A DNA stretch of 64,000 nucleotides from Paenibacillus woosongensis (lineage in GTDB: Bacteria > Bacillota > Bacilli > Paenibacillales > Paenibacillaceae): contig NZ_WNZW01000017.1 in assembly GCF_009725165.1 (NCBI RefSeq), positions 34,485 through 98,484 on the forward strand, given 5' to 3'. Position numbers and translations under genes: made by a program. Shown one piece after another: positions 37,306-44,540 of the stretch. Position 1 is the stretch's first letter. Every line of letters starts with the position of its first letter. Under the pieces are notes generated by a model. It had not been told where the DNA came from and did no database searches. It saw only the letters and a program-made list of their open reading frames with translations.

Positions 37306-37316
37306 CGGCGAAAAAT
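37288..37316 (+). repeat. att-like direct repeat 1 (3' end of rlmH)
   Basis: GAACCGTATCATAAGTGACG followed by GCGAAAAAT. It spans the last codons and stop of rlmH, the same place used as attB by SCC elements (Staphylococcus core TATCATAAGT). It is identical over the first 20 nt to the copy at 41030 and matches 26 of 29 positions with the copy at 42996. Confidence 0.85.
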
Positions 37317-37407
37317 TGGGGTTTTCTTTCCCCGGCTCGGGTTTGGGATAGTTCTTACTCGGCGGAAAAACATGGGGTCATGGCGTCGGGGTATTACTAG
37401 ACGCTGC

Positions 37408-37848
37408 TCACCCATTTTTTAATCTGTCCGCTAGCTTCGTAATCGACTCAATGTCAAGATCGGTTAACTGATCAAGGAAATGTTTGCGTATGGCCATGGA
37501 GACAATGGGCCGGGCATCATCTAATGCTGACTTTCCAATGGGAGTGATGATGACTTGAACACCGCGATCTGAGTCTAATGGCTTCCTCATCACAAGGTTG
37601 CGTTTTTCCATTCGCGTCAGATGATGTGACAATCGGCTCTTATCCCAGTCCATAGATTTGGCCAACTCTTGTTGGCGAAGGCTCCCGTTCCCCAAAAGGT
37701 CTAACCGATCCAATACCCCATAATCGCCCTCGGATAGTCCGGTGCGCTCGGACATCTCTTTAATTACGCGACCGAAGATGCTTTGAAAGGAGCCTTTCCA
37801 CTTATACCATAATTGAATTTCTTCATCGTTAAGTTTGTTCTTATCCAT
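37408..37848 (-). CDS. MarR-family transcriptional regulator
   Basis: A 146-aa winged-helix protein. The helices up to about 50 end in DYGVLDRLDLLGNGSLRQQELAKSMDWDKSRLSHHLTRMEKRNLV, and the wing is VMRKPLDSDRGVQVIITPIG. The start MDKNKLNDEE at 37848 is chosen because the upstream extension is unlike the family, although no clear ribosome site is seen. It faces a hydrolase gene across a 110-bp gap with two copies of a palindrome, so it most likely represses both itself and the hydrolase. Confidence 0.88.
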   Translation of the reverse strand: MDKNKLNDEEIQLWYKWKGSFQSIFGRVIKEMSERTGLSEGDYGVLDRLDLLGNGSLRQQELAKSMDWDKSRLSHHLTRMEKRNLVMRKPLDSDRGVQVIITPIGKSALDDARPIVSMAIRKHFLDQLTDLDIESITKLADRLKNG

Positions 37849-37865
37849 GGGAATATCATAGCATT

Positions 37866-37919
37866 GTTGACGTGACAACTTCAACGTGCTACATTTAAGT
37901 ACAGGTTGATGTGTCAACC
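37866..37919. promoter_or_regulatory. Two MarR operator-like palindromes
   Basis: GTTGACGTGACAAC (37866-37879) and GTTGATGTGTCAAC (37905-37918) share GTTGAYGTGWCAAC; the second is flanked by a further G/C pair. They lie between the divergent MarR and hydrolase genes. Confidence 0.65.
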
Positions 37920-37958
37920 AAGCCTTAAATTGAAAAGACCAAGAAAGGAACATCAATT

Positions 37959-38879
37959 ATGAAAATGCACGTAAGTACGTCTTCTCCAGTCATCTCGATA
38001 AAGCCGATTGTGCTGTCAGCCCCGGGCCGCGGTGAAGATTTGCAAGTGCGGGTATCGGCGCCAGCGACGGGTAGCCAAGTACCTATTATTATTTTCTCGC
38101 AAGGCTTTGGTTGGTCGATGGACAGCTACGGTCCGTTAGTCGACTACTGGGCTGCTCACGGCTTCGTGGTCATTCAACCTACCCATCTTGACTCGAGGAC
38201 GCTGAATCTTCCTCCTGACGATCCCCGTACACCACTGATCTGGCGTTTCCGCGTCGAAGACCTGAAGCGCATCCTTGACCAACTTGATCTTATTGAAGCT
38301 TCCGTTCCAGGCCTCAGCGGACGTCTCGACCGCAACCGAATCGCCGCAGCCGGACACTCCTGGGGAGGCCAAACGGTGAGCATGCTGCTTGGTGCGAGAG
38401 TCCTCGATGCCAGTGGCGAACCGGGAGAGGACATGTCCGACTCGCGAATCAAGGCGGGCGTATTGCTTTCCACGACTGGCCTTGGCGGAGCTGATTTGAG
38501 TCCGTTCGCGGCAGAGCACTTCCCATTCATGAACCCGAGCTTCTCCGATATGAGGACGCCGACTCTCGTGGTCGCGGGGGATCATGACCAATCTCACCTG
38601 TCCAATCGGGGGCCGGACTGGTTCACAGACCCCTACTTCCTAAGCCCGGGCAGAAAGAGCCTGCTCACCCTCTTCGGGGCAGAACATATGCTTGGCGGAA
38701 TCTCCGGGTACAATGTCGCGGAGACGACGGACGAGAATCCGGAACGAGTTGCTTTGCTCCAGCAGCTCACGTGGTCTTATCTTCGAGAGGCGCTCAATCT
38801 CGACGATTCAAGCTGGTTGGCGGCCCGGAAGGATCTGGAGAAGAGTGCCAATCCATTAGGTCGCATCGAATCTAAGTAA
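37959..38879 (+). CDS. Alpha/beta hydrolase (dienelactone/PAF-acetylhydrolase-like)
   Basis: A 306-aa hydrolase without signal peptide. The oxyanion strand is VPIIIFSQGFGWSMDSYG, the nucleophile elbow AAGHSWGGQT (Ser near 135), the acid in TLVVAGDHDQS and the His in GAEHMLGG. The layout resembles chlorophyllase/platelet-activating-factor acetylhydrolase-type esterases. ATG 37959 (or the ATG two codons on) follows AAAGGAAC. It is divergent from MarR and probably induced when MarR releases its operators. The substrate is unknown. Confidence 0.88.
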   Translation: MKMHVSTSSPVISIKPIVLSAPGRGEDLQVRVSAPATGSQVPIIIFSQGFGWSMDSYGPLVDYWAAHGFVVIQPTHLDSRTLNLPPDDPRTPLIWRFRVEDLKRILDQLDLIEASVPGLSGRLDRNRIAAAGHSWGGQTVSMLLGARVLDASGEPGEDMSDSRIKAGVLLSTTGLGGADLSPFAAEHFPFMNPSFSDMRTPTLVVAGDHDQSHLSNRGPDWFTDPYFLSPGRKSLLTLFGAEHMLGGISGYNVAETTDENPERVALLQQLTWSYLREALNLDDSSWLAARKDLEKSANPLGRIESK

Positions 38880-39036
38880 GAACCTAAAAGGCATGATCAA
38901 AGTAAAGCAAAGTAAGGGCCATATGTACCTTATATTCTCCTATCCTATAGAAAATCCATTCAAGTAATCGAAGCACAGAGTTTGAAGAAAAAATTTGTTG
39001 CTGTTGCGTCGGAGTGAATGAAATATTATCAACTTT

Positions 39037-39073
39037 AATAGCTTCACTGACAGCAGATGTCAGTGAAGCTATT
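39037..39073. repeat. 16-bp perfect inverted repeat upstream of the DJ-1 gene
   Basis: AATAGCTTCACTGACA (39037) and its exact complement at 39058 with loop GCAGA, followed by TTATAA. The core TTCACTGACA-N5-TGTCAGTGAA recurs at 40865. It may be a terminator for the hydrolase gene or an operator of the WYL regulator. Confidence 0.75.
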
Positions 39074-39150
39074 TTATAATGATGATAATCAATGGTCACC
39101 GATGGATAGTTGGTATCACTTGATGAATTGTAAATAAGGAGAACTTGCAA

Positions 39151-39777
39151 ATGAATAATACGGTATATCTTTATGTGTTTGACACAATGGCAGACTGGGA
39201 AATAAGTTATGTAACTGCCGAGCTGAACTCGGGAAGATATTATAAAAAGGGGCTGGCCCCATCAAAAATAGTCACCGTTGGAATTGAAAAGACCCCTGTA
39301 ACTACAATGGGTGGATTGAAAATACTGCCTGACATTAAACTGGATGAGTGCAACATTGAGAACACAGATATATTGATTTTACCCGGTGGAGATACATGGA
39401 CAGAATCCATTCACCAGCCCATCTTGAAAATCGCCCAGAGGTGTGTAAAGGATGGTATATTGGTTGCAGCGATTTGTGGTGCTACAATGGGACTTGCCCA
39501 GACAGGATTGCTGAATTCACGCCTGCATACAAGCAATGATTTGGAATACCTTAAAATGATCTGTCCCACTTACAAGGGCGAAAAGTATTACAAAATGGAG
39601 TCTGTTGTAACTGATGGAAAACTGATCACTGCATCTGGAATAGCTCCGTTGGAATTTTCTGTACATGTCTTGAAAGCTCTGGGCGTGATTTCTCCACAAA
39701 CATTAGATGCCTGGTATAGTCTTAATAAGACTCAAGAACCCAAATATTTCCATGAGTTGATGAATTCAATCCAGTAA
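39151..39777 (+). CDS. DJ-1/PfpI-family protein
   Basis: A 208-aa class I glutamine-amidotransferase-like protein. The nucleophile elbow is VAAICGATMGLA with Cys109, an acidic residue precedes it in LDECNIENTDILILPGGDTW, and the family core continues through GLLNSRLHTSNDLEYL. Related proteins act as glyoxalase III, deglycase or stress-linked amidases. ATG 39151 follows AAGGAGAAC. It is followed by a WYL regulator in the same direction, and the pair is flanked by related palindromes. Confidence 0.9.
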   Translation: MNNTVYLYVFDTMADWEISYVTAELNSGRYYKKGLAPSKIVTVGIEKTPVTTMGGLKILPDIKLDECNIENTDILILPGGDTWTESIHQPILKIAQRCVKDGILVAAICGATMGLAQTGLLNSRLHTSNDLEYLKMICPTYKGEKYYKMESVVTDGKLITASGIAPLEFSVHVLKALGVISPQTLDAWYSLNKTQEPKYFHELMNSIQ

Positions 39778-39881
39778 AGGTATAAGCATAGGATTGAGGA
39801 CTTTTCAGAAGTTGTGTAATATCTATTTTTCACATAATTACGCAAAGCTCAAATCAGTTTCATTTTCTTGAGAAAAAGAGG

Positions 39882-40862
39882 GTGCCTCCGATAGCGAAAT
39901 GGGATAATATGCTTTCGATGCTTTGGATACTTAGAACCGGAAAGAAGCTCACCGCCACACAGATCGCGGACAGTTTGGAGATCAGCGTTCGCACCGTGTA
40001 CCGATATATCGACGCATTATGCGCCAGTGGTGTGCCGGTCGTCGCGGAATCGGGCCATGACGGTGGCATTCGTATTTTGGAAAGCTTCAAGGAGACGCCA
40101 TTGTTCTTCAACTCCTTAGAGGTGAAGGCGCTCGTGGATGCGTTTAAATTTGCGCAAGGCGCTGGTTATCCATATACAGAGGAACTGGAAAGCGCGCTGA
40201 AGAAGGTGGAGAACGGGCTGCATGAAGAGCAGCGCCACGATCTGTCTCATCAGTCGAATGGCTTGGATGTGATCACTCCGTCGCGTCTACCTTCCGTCGT
40301 TCCGTTATTACGTGACCTAGAGCAGGCGGCGAAGGACGGGCTGACGGTTCGCATCACCTATCGCAAAGCGAATGCGGAGCAGGACGACGGACGAGAAGTT
40401 GATCCGTACGGGTTGGCTTACGACCGAAACGAATGGTACGCTGTCGCGTTCTGCCATCGGTCGCAGGCGGTACGGACGTTCCGCGTGGACCGCATCACAC
40501 GGCTGGAGCCGACTGAAGCGCGGTTCGAAAAGCCGGAGCGTTTCTCCGCGTCCGTCTATTTCCGCGACCAGTCCGAGCGAGAACGGGAGGCAGACGGACC
40601 ACTGACGGTCATCCGCATTGAGGGAGAGCCGGACACGCTGAACGCGGTTTGCCGCCACTGGCATATGCGCCACTATTTGACGGAACGGACCGATCGAGAG
40701 GTGCGGTTTCTACTCGACGTCCCGACGATGAACAAGCACCTTCCGATGTATCTAATGACATTCGGCACAGCCATTCGCATTCGGGAGCCACTGGAGCCGA
40801 AGCGTCGGATCCAGGAAGTGGCATATGGGATCGCCAAACATTATGACGAAGATTCCGATTGA
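39882..40862 (+). CDS. YafY-type HTH/WYL-domain transcriptional regulator
   Basis: A 326-aa regulator. The N-terminal HTH_11 (about residues 8-60) reads LRTGKKLTATQIADSLEISVRTVYRYIDAL. The central WYL domain (about 145-215) carries LAYDRNEWYAVAFCHRSQAVRTFRVDRI. A C-terminal WCX extension follows. GTG 39882 gives the expected family start (xxIAKWDNMLSML). WYL regulators bind nucleic acid or nucleotide ligands and often control neighbouring genes. Candidate operators flank the DJ-1/WYL pair at 39037 and 40865. GC content is higher than in the preceding gene. Confidence 0.9.
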   Translation: MPPIAKWDNMLSMLWILRTGKKLTATQIADSLEISVRTVYRYIDALCASGVPVVAESGHDGGIRILESFKETPLFFNSLEVKALVDAFKFAQGAGYPYTEELESALKKVENGLHEEQRHDLSHQSNGLDVITPSRLPSVVPLLRDLEQAAKDGLTVRITYRKANAEQDDGREVDPYGLAYDRNEWYAVAFCHRSQAVRTFRVDRITRLEPTEARFEKPERFSASVYFRDQSEREREADGPLTVIRIEGEPDTLNAVCRHWHMRHYLTERTDREVRFLLDVPTMNKHLPMYLMTFGTAIRIREPLEPKRRIQEVAYGIAKHYDEDSD

Positions 40863-40864
40863 AC

Positions 40865-40889
40865 TTCACTGACAATGGTTGTCAGCGAA
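40865..40889. repeat. Palindrome downstream of the WYL gene
   Basis: TTCACTGACA-ATGGT-TGTCAGCGAA, 9 of 10 pairs matched. It shares the core of the palindrome at 39042-39068. Confidence 0.7.
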
Positions 40890-40995
40890 CCTGGTACACG
40901 GTAGAAACAAGGCTGCGTCAGTGGTAGCCAAACGACCGAGTATTTGAATTGCTTAAGCGATTATTCGAGGTTTTTCCAACATTAGGATATGGGGA

Positions 40996-41032
40996 TTCAC
41001 AATATTTGAAGTGATCGATCAAATATTGTGAA
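40996..41032. repeat. 14-bp perfect inverted repeat abutting att copy 2
   Basis: TTCACAATATTTGA (40996) and its exact complement TCAAATATTGTGAA (41019), 9 nt apart. The right arm runs into the first bases of the att repeat at 41030. Confidence 0.75.
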
Positions 41033-41058
41033 CCGTATCATAAGTGACGCCGAAATTG
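41030..41058 (+). repeat. att-like direct repeat 2
   Basis: GAACCGTATCATAAGTGACG followed by CCGAAATTG. The first 20 nt are identical to the rlmH end at 37288, yet no rlmH sequence precedes it. Confidence 0.85.
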
Positions 41059-41066
41059 TTACTGCT

Positions 41067-41633
41067 TCAATCCACGCAACAAAACGAGTTTTCATACAAC
41101 TCATAAACGGCGAGCAGCTGCTCCGCAAGACTTATCTCAGCGTTTGTAATCCATTTATTATATGCCATGTGAAAAATTTCGACTGCAAATCGCGCGGCCA
41201 GCTCCGACAGATTGCTATCATATTTGGCAGATAACGAGCTTGTGATAGACGCAATGAGCACTTGCCCCTTCAACAGCTCTCGTTCCTGCAGATCAGAGTG
41301 GCTTTGAATAATTTGATTCCGCGCTAGTACTCTCTCTCGCGAGCTTTCGAAAAACTCGGAATTCGATACAAAGCCTTCAACCGCTAGCTTCAGCGGTTTT
41401 GTCTCAATGTTTAAATTGTCAGTGATAAAAGCCGCGACCCACTGCCCCAGCTCATTGTTCGTGTCAAAAAGCACGTCCGACTTGTCCTTGAACTGACGGA
41501 AAAAAGTTCGCTCCGTCACACCCGCAAGACTCGCAATCTCCTGTACAGTCGTGTTTTCATAGCCCTTTTCCATAAATAATTTAACGGCCGCCGCCTGTAA
41601 TTTTTCTTTGCTTTTCATTTTCATTTTCATCAT
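41067..41633 (-). CDS. TetR-family transcriptional regulator
   Basis: A 188-aa protein. The N-terminal HTH (about residues 10-55) is KLFMEKGYENTTVQEIASLAGVTERTFFRQFKDKSDVLF, and the C-terminal ligand domain is typical of TetR_C. ATG 41633 (or one of the next two Met codons) starts a Lys-rich leader. It is divergent from the promoter at 41691, which is framed by two copies of a palindrome. It probably represses that promoter and itself. Confidence 0.9.
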   Translation of the reverse strand: MMKMKMKSKEKLQAAAVKLFMEKGYENTTVQEIASLAGVTERTFFRQFKDKSDVLFDTNNELGQWVAAFITDNLNIETKPLKLAVEGFVSNSEFFESSRERVLARNQIIQSHSDLQERELLKGQVLIASITSSLSAKYDSNLSELAARFAVEIFHMAYNKWITNAEISLAEQLLAVYELYENSFCCVD

Positions 41634-41669
41634 TCCTATTTATGTGGTTAATGGAATAAAAATAAAATA

Positions 41670-41744
41670 GTCAGTCTCTGACATTTTTTCTTGACAATAA
41701 AAAACCCGCAGGTATACAATAATTTCAAATGTCAGTTTATGACA
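41670..41744. promoter_or_regulatory. Two TetR operator-like palindromes with a sigma-A promoter between them
   Basis: GTCAGTCTCTGAC (41670-41682) and GTCAGTTTATGAC (41731-41743) share GTCAGTNTNTGAC. Between them lies TTGACA (41691) - 16 nt - TATACA (41713), pointing toward the NmrA remnant and SDR gene. Repressor bound to either site would overlap the promoter flanks. Confidence 0.7.
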
Positions 41745-41775
41745 CTATTTTATCAAAAAGAGGGTGAATACACAA

Positions 41776-41940
41776 TGAAAATAACAGTACTCGGCTCACT
41801 TAGCCATAACTAATCGTTACTACTTATCGCTGACGGACACGACTAGGCTTCCACGAACACACTGCTAACCGTCTTCGCCGGAATGAGCCACCTATTACCA
41901 CCTAGGCAGAGTCAAACTTGTAGGTTCGCGAAGGTTTTTA
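41776..41940 (+). pseudogene. Remnant of an NmrA-like NAD(P)-binding protein
   Basis: After AGAGGGTGA, ATG 41776 encodes MKITVLGSLSHN and then a stop. The start matches the beta-1/glycine-loop opening (MKITVLGSLGN) of NmrA/NAD(P)-binding oxidoreductases usually paired with TetR regulators. Later pieces (IADGHD, TVFAGMSHLLPP) resemble conserved stretches of the same family but are interrupted by stops and most of the gene is missing. The identification is from memory of the family pattern. Confidence 0.45.
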
Positions 41941-41965
41941 CTGTTGCATATAAGGGGGAGAGACG

Positions 41966-42820
41966 ATGAACGAAACACGGACGGATATTGAAAACAGAGT
42001 ATTTTTAATTTCTGGGGGAACATCCGGAGTAGGAAAAGCAATCGCAACGGGACTAGCCAGACTTGGCGCCAAGGTCGTGATCATCAGCAGAAGTGCGGAG
42101 CGTGGGCAAGCTGCATTAAAGGATATTTCGGAAGCCACAGGCAACAACAGGGGAGATTGGGTGGCGGCAGATCTTTCCCTACAGTCATCGATCCGGGAAG
42201 TCAGCGACGTATACAAGCGGAAGTATGATCAATTGCACGTGCTTATAAATGCTTGTGGTGCAGTCTATTTTAAGAAGGAATTGACGGCTGAGGGGATTGA
42301 TCGTATGTTCGCGGTCAATGTGCATAGTCATTATCTGCTGACTAACCAGTTGCTCGACATTCTCCAAGAAAGCGGTCCTGCGCGCGTCATCACAGTGTCG
42401 GGTAACCCTAGATTTATGAAGAATCCCATCATTAACTTCGATGATATTCAAATGGAGCACCAGTATAACACGATGCGTGCAACCAGCCAGTCGCTGTTCG
42501 CCAGGACATTATTTGCTTTCGAATTGGCAAAGCGTTTGGAAGGAACGGGAGTGACCTCCAATGCTTTTTACCCGGGATTTGTGAAATCCAATCTTGCGAG
42601 GAACGCGCCTTGGTATTTGAGGGTCGCTGCACCTCTCATGAACGCAAGTGCAAAGCAGAAATGCGAGATCGGGGTTTATCTGGCGTCTGCGAAAGAAATA
42701 GAGCGCGCAAATGGCGTGTTCTTCGATGATAAGAAGCAGATCGTACCGATTCATACCAAGTTTGAGGATGGAGCGGGAAAGAAACTGTGGACCTTGTGCG
42801 AAGGGCTGACAAATTACTAA
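41966..42820 (+). CDS. SDR-family protein lacking the catalytic Tyr and Lys
   Basis: A 284-aa Rossmann protein. The cofactor loop SGGTSGVGKAIA, DLS, NACG and the post-catalytic YPGFVKSNL are kept, so NAD(P) binding is likely. At the catalytic YxxxK position, where related SDRs read AYGQSKLANVLF, this protein reads ATSQSLFARTLF: Tyr is Thr and Lys is Leu. Oxidoreductase activity by the standard mechanism is therefore doubtful. ATG follows AAGGGGGAGAG. It is probably read from the TetR-controlled promoter through the NmrA remnant. Confidence 0.88.
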   Translation: MNETRTDIENRVFLISGGTSGVGKAIATGLARLGAKVVIISRSAERGQAALKDISEATGNNRGDWVAADLSLQSSIREVSDVYKRKYDQLHVLINACGAVYFKKELTAEGIDRMFAVNVHSHYLLTNQLLDILQESGPARVITVSGNPRFMKNPIINFDDIQMEHQYNTMRATSQSLFARTLFAFELAKRLEGTGVTSNAFYPGFVKSNLARNAPWYLRVAAPLMNASAKQKCEIGVYLASAKEIERANGVFFDDKKQIVPIHTKFEDGAGKKLWTLCEGLTNY

Positions 42821-42850
42821 CCGAGCCGCTTGTCCAGCGATTAAGAATAC

Positions 42851-42877
42851 TTTGTTAATATCTGATATATTAACAAA
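42851..42877. repeat. 11-bp perfect inverted repeat after the SDR gene
   Basis: TTTGTTAATAT and ATATTAACAAA with loop CTGAT. No T tract follows, so termination is uncertain. Confidence 0.6.
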
Positions 42878-42995
42878 CCTCTCGAAAACAAGAGTACAGT
42901 TGCAAATCCTTCCTTTGTCTCCCGGTACACTTTAATAGGAGTCTGTCTTTCAAGGGGATGAAACATAGAAAATTCGCCGTTACAGACAGCACGGT

Positions 42996-43024
42996 GAACC
43001 TTATCATAAGTTAGGGCGAAAAAT
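42996..43024 (+). repeat. att-like direct repeat 3
   Basis: GAACCTTATCATAAGTTAGG followed by GCGAAAAAT. It matches the rlmH-end copy at 26 of 29 positions with no gaps, including the distal GGCGAAAAAT that copy 2 lacks. It could be the original right-hand chromosomal junction. Confidence 0.75.
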
Positions 43025-43409
43025 GGTATAGATGTTTTTATCTTTGGACTAAGGAGCAACCGCTATGACGAAAGGCCATTCGACTATCTAGAGCAAATCG
43101 AGATCCTGCTGCACTCATAGCCAACCAGTGCGGCTGCGGAAGACATCCCCGCAGTTTCAAATTGTTAACACATGTAGAATCGTTGTTTAGAAGCAGATTA
43201 GATAAATTCATAACGAACACGAGAGCAAACAAAATGTACGGTCAATGGAATGATTTTGGACGTCTGCTCAATTATTAAGATGCTTTATAATATTCAAATA
43301 AGCATTTGGCGGCCCTATAGGCCGCCATTTGTTTGAATTGGAGTCTCTGCGGGCATCAATACTCGCGGAAACCGCGAAACACTAGAACTTCGCGTTGCTA
43401 AAAGTCCGA
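43025..43409. other. Gene-free stretch right of att copy 3
   Basis: 385 bp with no complete gene. A short plus-strand piece (YDERPFDYLEQIEILLHS, ending at a stop near 43120) looks like a fragment of a coding sequence, but the family was not recognised. Confidence 0.35.
43307..43334. terminator. Hairpin downstream of the nitroreductase gene
   Basis: TGGCGGCC / GGCCGCCA around a five-base loop, with T/A-rich flanks on both sides. It lies about 80 nt past the nitroreductase stop. Confidence 0.55.
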
Positions 43410-44060
43410 TCATGCCCAAGAGGTAATCGTATCTACTGGTAATCGGTAAGAAGGATAGCCTTCTTTGCTCGCTTTACCGATCGAAAGCAGCATGACCGGC
43501 TGGAACCGCTCCTTGTCCAAGTGAAAGACCTCCGCGATTCGATCCTTGTCATAACCCGCCATTGGGTTGGTGTCATAGCCGTGGGCGCGAGCTACAAGCA
43601 TTAGTTGCATGGACACAAGGCCCGAGTCCAACATGTTTATATCGCGCAAGGCGGATGGAGTCAGGCTTGCATAATACGGCCTTGCCTGTTGCAATTGCAT
43701 ATCTTTGATGTCCTGAGGCATGTAGCCAAGTTCTACTGCTTTATTAAAAATTTCGTCCATATATTCAATATTGTTGGAGTCATAAAACACCGCAATAACA
43801 GCTGAGGATGTCAAAACCTGTGTCTGGTTGAAGGAGGCCAGTGATGCGAGTTTTTCTTTGCCTTCGAGGCTGTCGATCACAAGGAAACGCCAGGGTTGCA
43901 TGTTAATGGCAGATGGGGCGCGGGAAGCTTTCGCTAAGATCTCGGTCATTTCTTCCCGACTGATTTTCACTTCGGGATCGTAAACTTTAACGGAGCGACG
44001 TTCCAGTGCGATTTTGTTGAAATCGTTTGTTTTCTGGTAGTTGCCTGTAAGGATGCTCAT
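43410..44060 (-). CDS. Nitroreductase-family NAD(P)H:FMN oxidoreductase
   Basis: A 216-aa flavoenzyme. The FMN-binding start is ALERRSVKVYDPEVKIS, followed by APSAINMQPWRFLVID, and the later LDSGLVSMQLMLVARAHGYDTNPMAGYD is typical of the family. ATG 44060 (MSILTGNYQK) follows AAGGAGAG; a longer frame to 44117 lacks a site. It is divergent from a MerR regulator with a dyad operator between them. It probably reduces quinones or nitro compounds under MerR control. Confidence 0.92.
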   Translation of the reverse strand: MSILTGNYQKTNDFNKIALERRSVKVYDPEVKISREEMTEILAKASRAPSAINMQPWRFLVIDSLEGKEKLASLASFNQTQVLTSSAVIAVFYDSNNIEYMDEIFNKAVELGYMPQDIKDMQLQQARPYYASLTPSALRDINMLDSGLVSMQLMLVARAHGYDTNPMAGYDKDRIAEVFHLDKERFQPVMLLSIGKASKEGYPSYRLPVDTITSWA

Positions 44061-44129
44061 ACATGTTTCTCTCCTTTTTCGGTTGAGTTTGGAAATGATG
44101 TTGTTTACCAGTACCACTAAGATGGTAAA

Positions 44130-44149
44130 CTATAAAGTACACTTTATAG
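44130..44149. promoter_or_regulatory. MerR-type operator between nitroreductase and merR
   Basis: CTATAAAGT-AC-ACTTTATAG, a perfect 20-bp dyad. A second inverted pair, GTTTACCA (44103) and TGGTAAAC (44123), lies beside it. Confidence 0.65.
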
Positions 44150-44174
44150 CAAGCGCTAAGACTGGGGGATGGTC

Positions 44175-44540
44175 ATGAGGATAAGTGAAGTAGCGAAAAG
44201 TACGGATCTCCCGATTTCAACGATCCGTTATTATGAGCAAATAGGCATTATCACGGATGAATATGTATTGAGGGATCAAAATAACTATCGGATTTATGCG
44301 ACAGACGTCATTCATCACCTGAATGTTGTAAAGCATTGTTTGGCAGTTGGCTTTTCCATTCAGGATATTAAATCAATGATCTCGAAAAACGGAATGTCGA
44401 AGGAAGAGCATGTAAGCTTGATACAAATGAAAATTGCGGAAATTGAAGCAGCTCAAAAAAAATTAGATGAATCCAAGCAAAACCTGTATGACATTCTCAA
44501 GTTGGACATTACTTGCGAAGAGGGTTTCGGAAAATATTAA
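44175..44540 (+). CDS. MerR-family transcriptional regulator
   Basis: A 121-aa protein. The HTH (MRISEVAKSTDLPISTIRYYEQIGII) is followed by a dimerisation helix (about 75-110). There is one late cysteine (TCEEGFGKY) but no metal-binding pair, so it is more like an organic-compound or redox sensor than a metal sensor. ATG 44175 lies 6 nt after GGGGG. An IS-remnant repeat begins directly after its stop codon. Confidence 0.9.
   Translation: MRISEVAKSTDLPISTIRYYEQIGIITDEYVLRDQNNYRIYATDVIHHLNVVKHCLAVGFSIQDIKSMISKNGMSKEEHVSLIQMKIAEIEAAQKKLDESKQNLYDILKLDITCEEGFGKY

Larger units (their letters stand above)
37302..41044. mobile_element. SCC-like att-bounded cassette A (3742 bp, no ccr)
   Basis: The stretch between att-like repeats 1 and 2 holds four intact genes as two regulator-enzyme pairs (MarR + hydrolase, DJ-1 + WYL regulator). 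No serine recombinase (ccrA/B/C), IS transposase or J-region gene is present. The repeats lie in direct orientation downstream of rlmH, as in SCC integration. Exact cut points are not known; the ends given lie inside the repeats. Confidence 0.65.
41044..43010. mobile_element. SCC-like att-bounded cassette B (1966 bp, no ccr)
   Basis: The stretch between att-like repeats 2 and 3 holds a TetR regulator, an NmrA-like remnant and an SDR gene. Inside its right end (42971-42981) TTCGCCGTTAC is an inverted, near-perfect copy of the GTGACGGCGAA found just inside repeat 1, as expected for the imperfect terminal inverted repeats of SCC elements. No recombinase gene is present. Confidence 0.6.

Noticed and set aside
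37305..43010. Hidden ccr recombinase gene within the cassettes
   Set aside because: All frames over 60 codons there are accounted for by regulators, enzymes or shadows; no serine recombinase motif is present.
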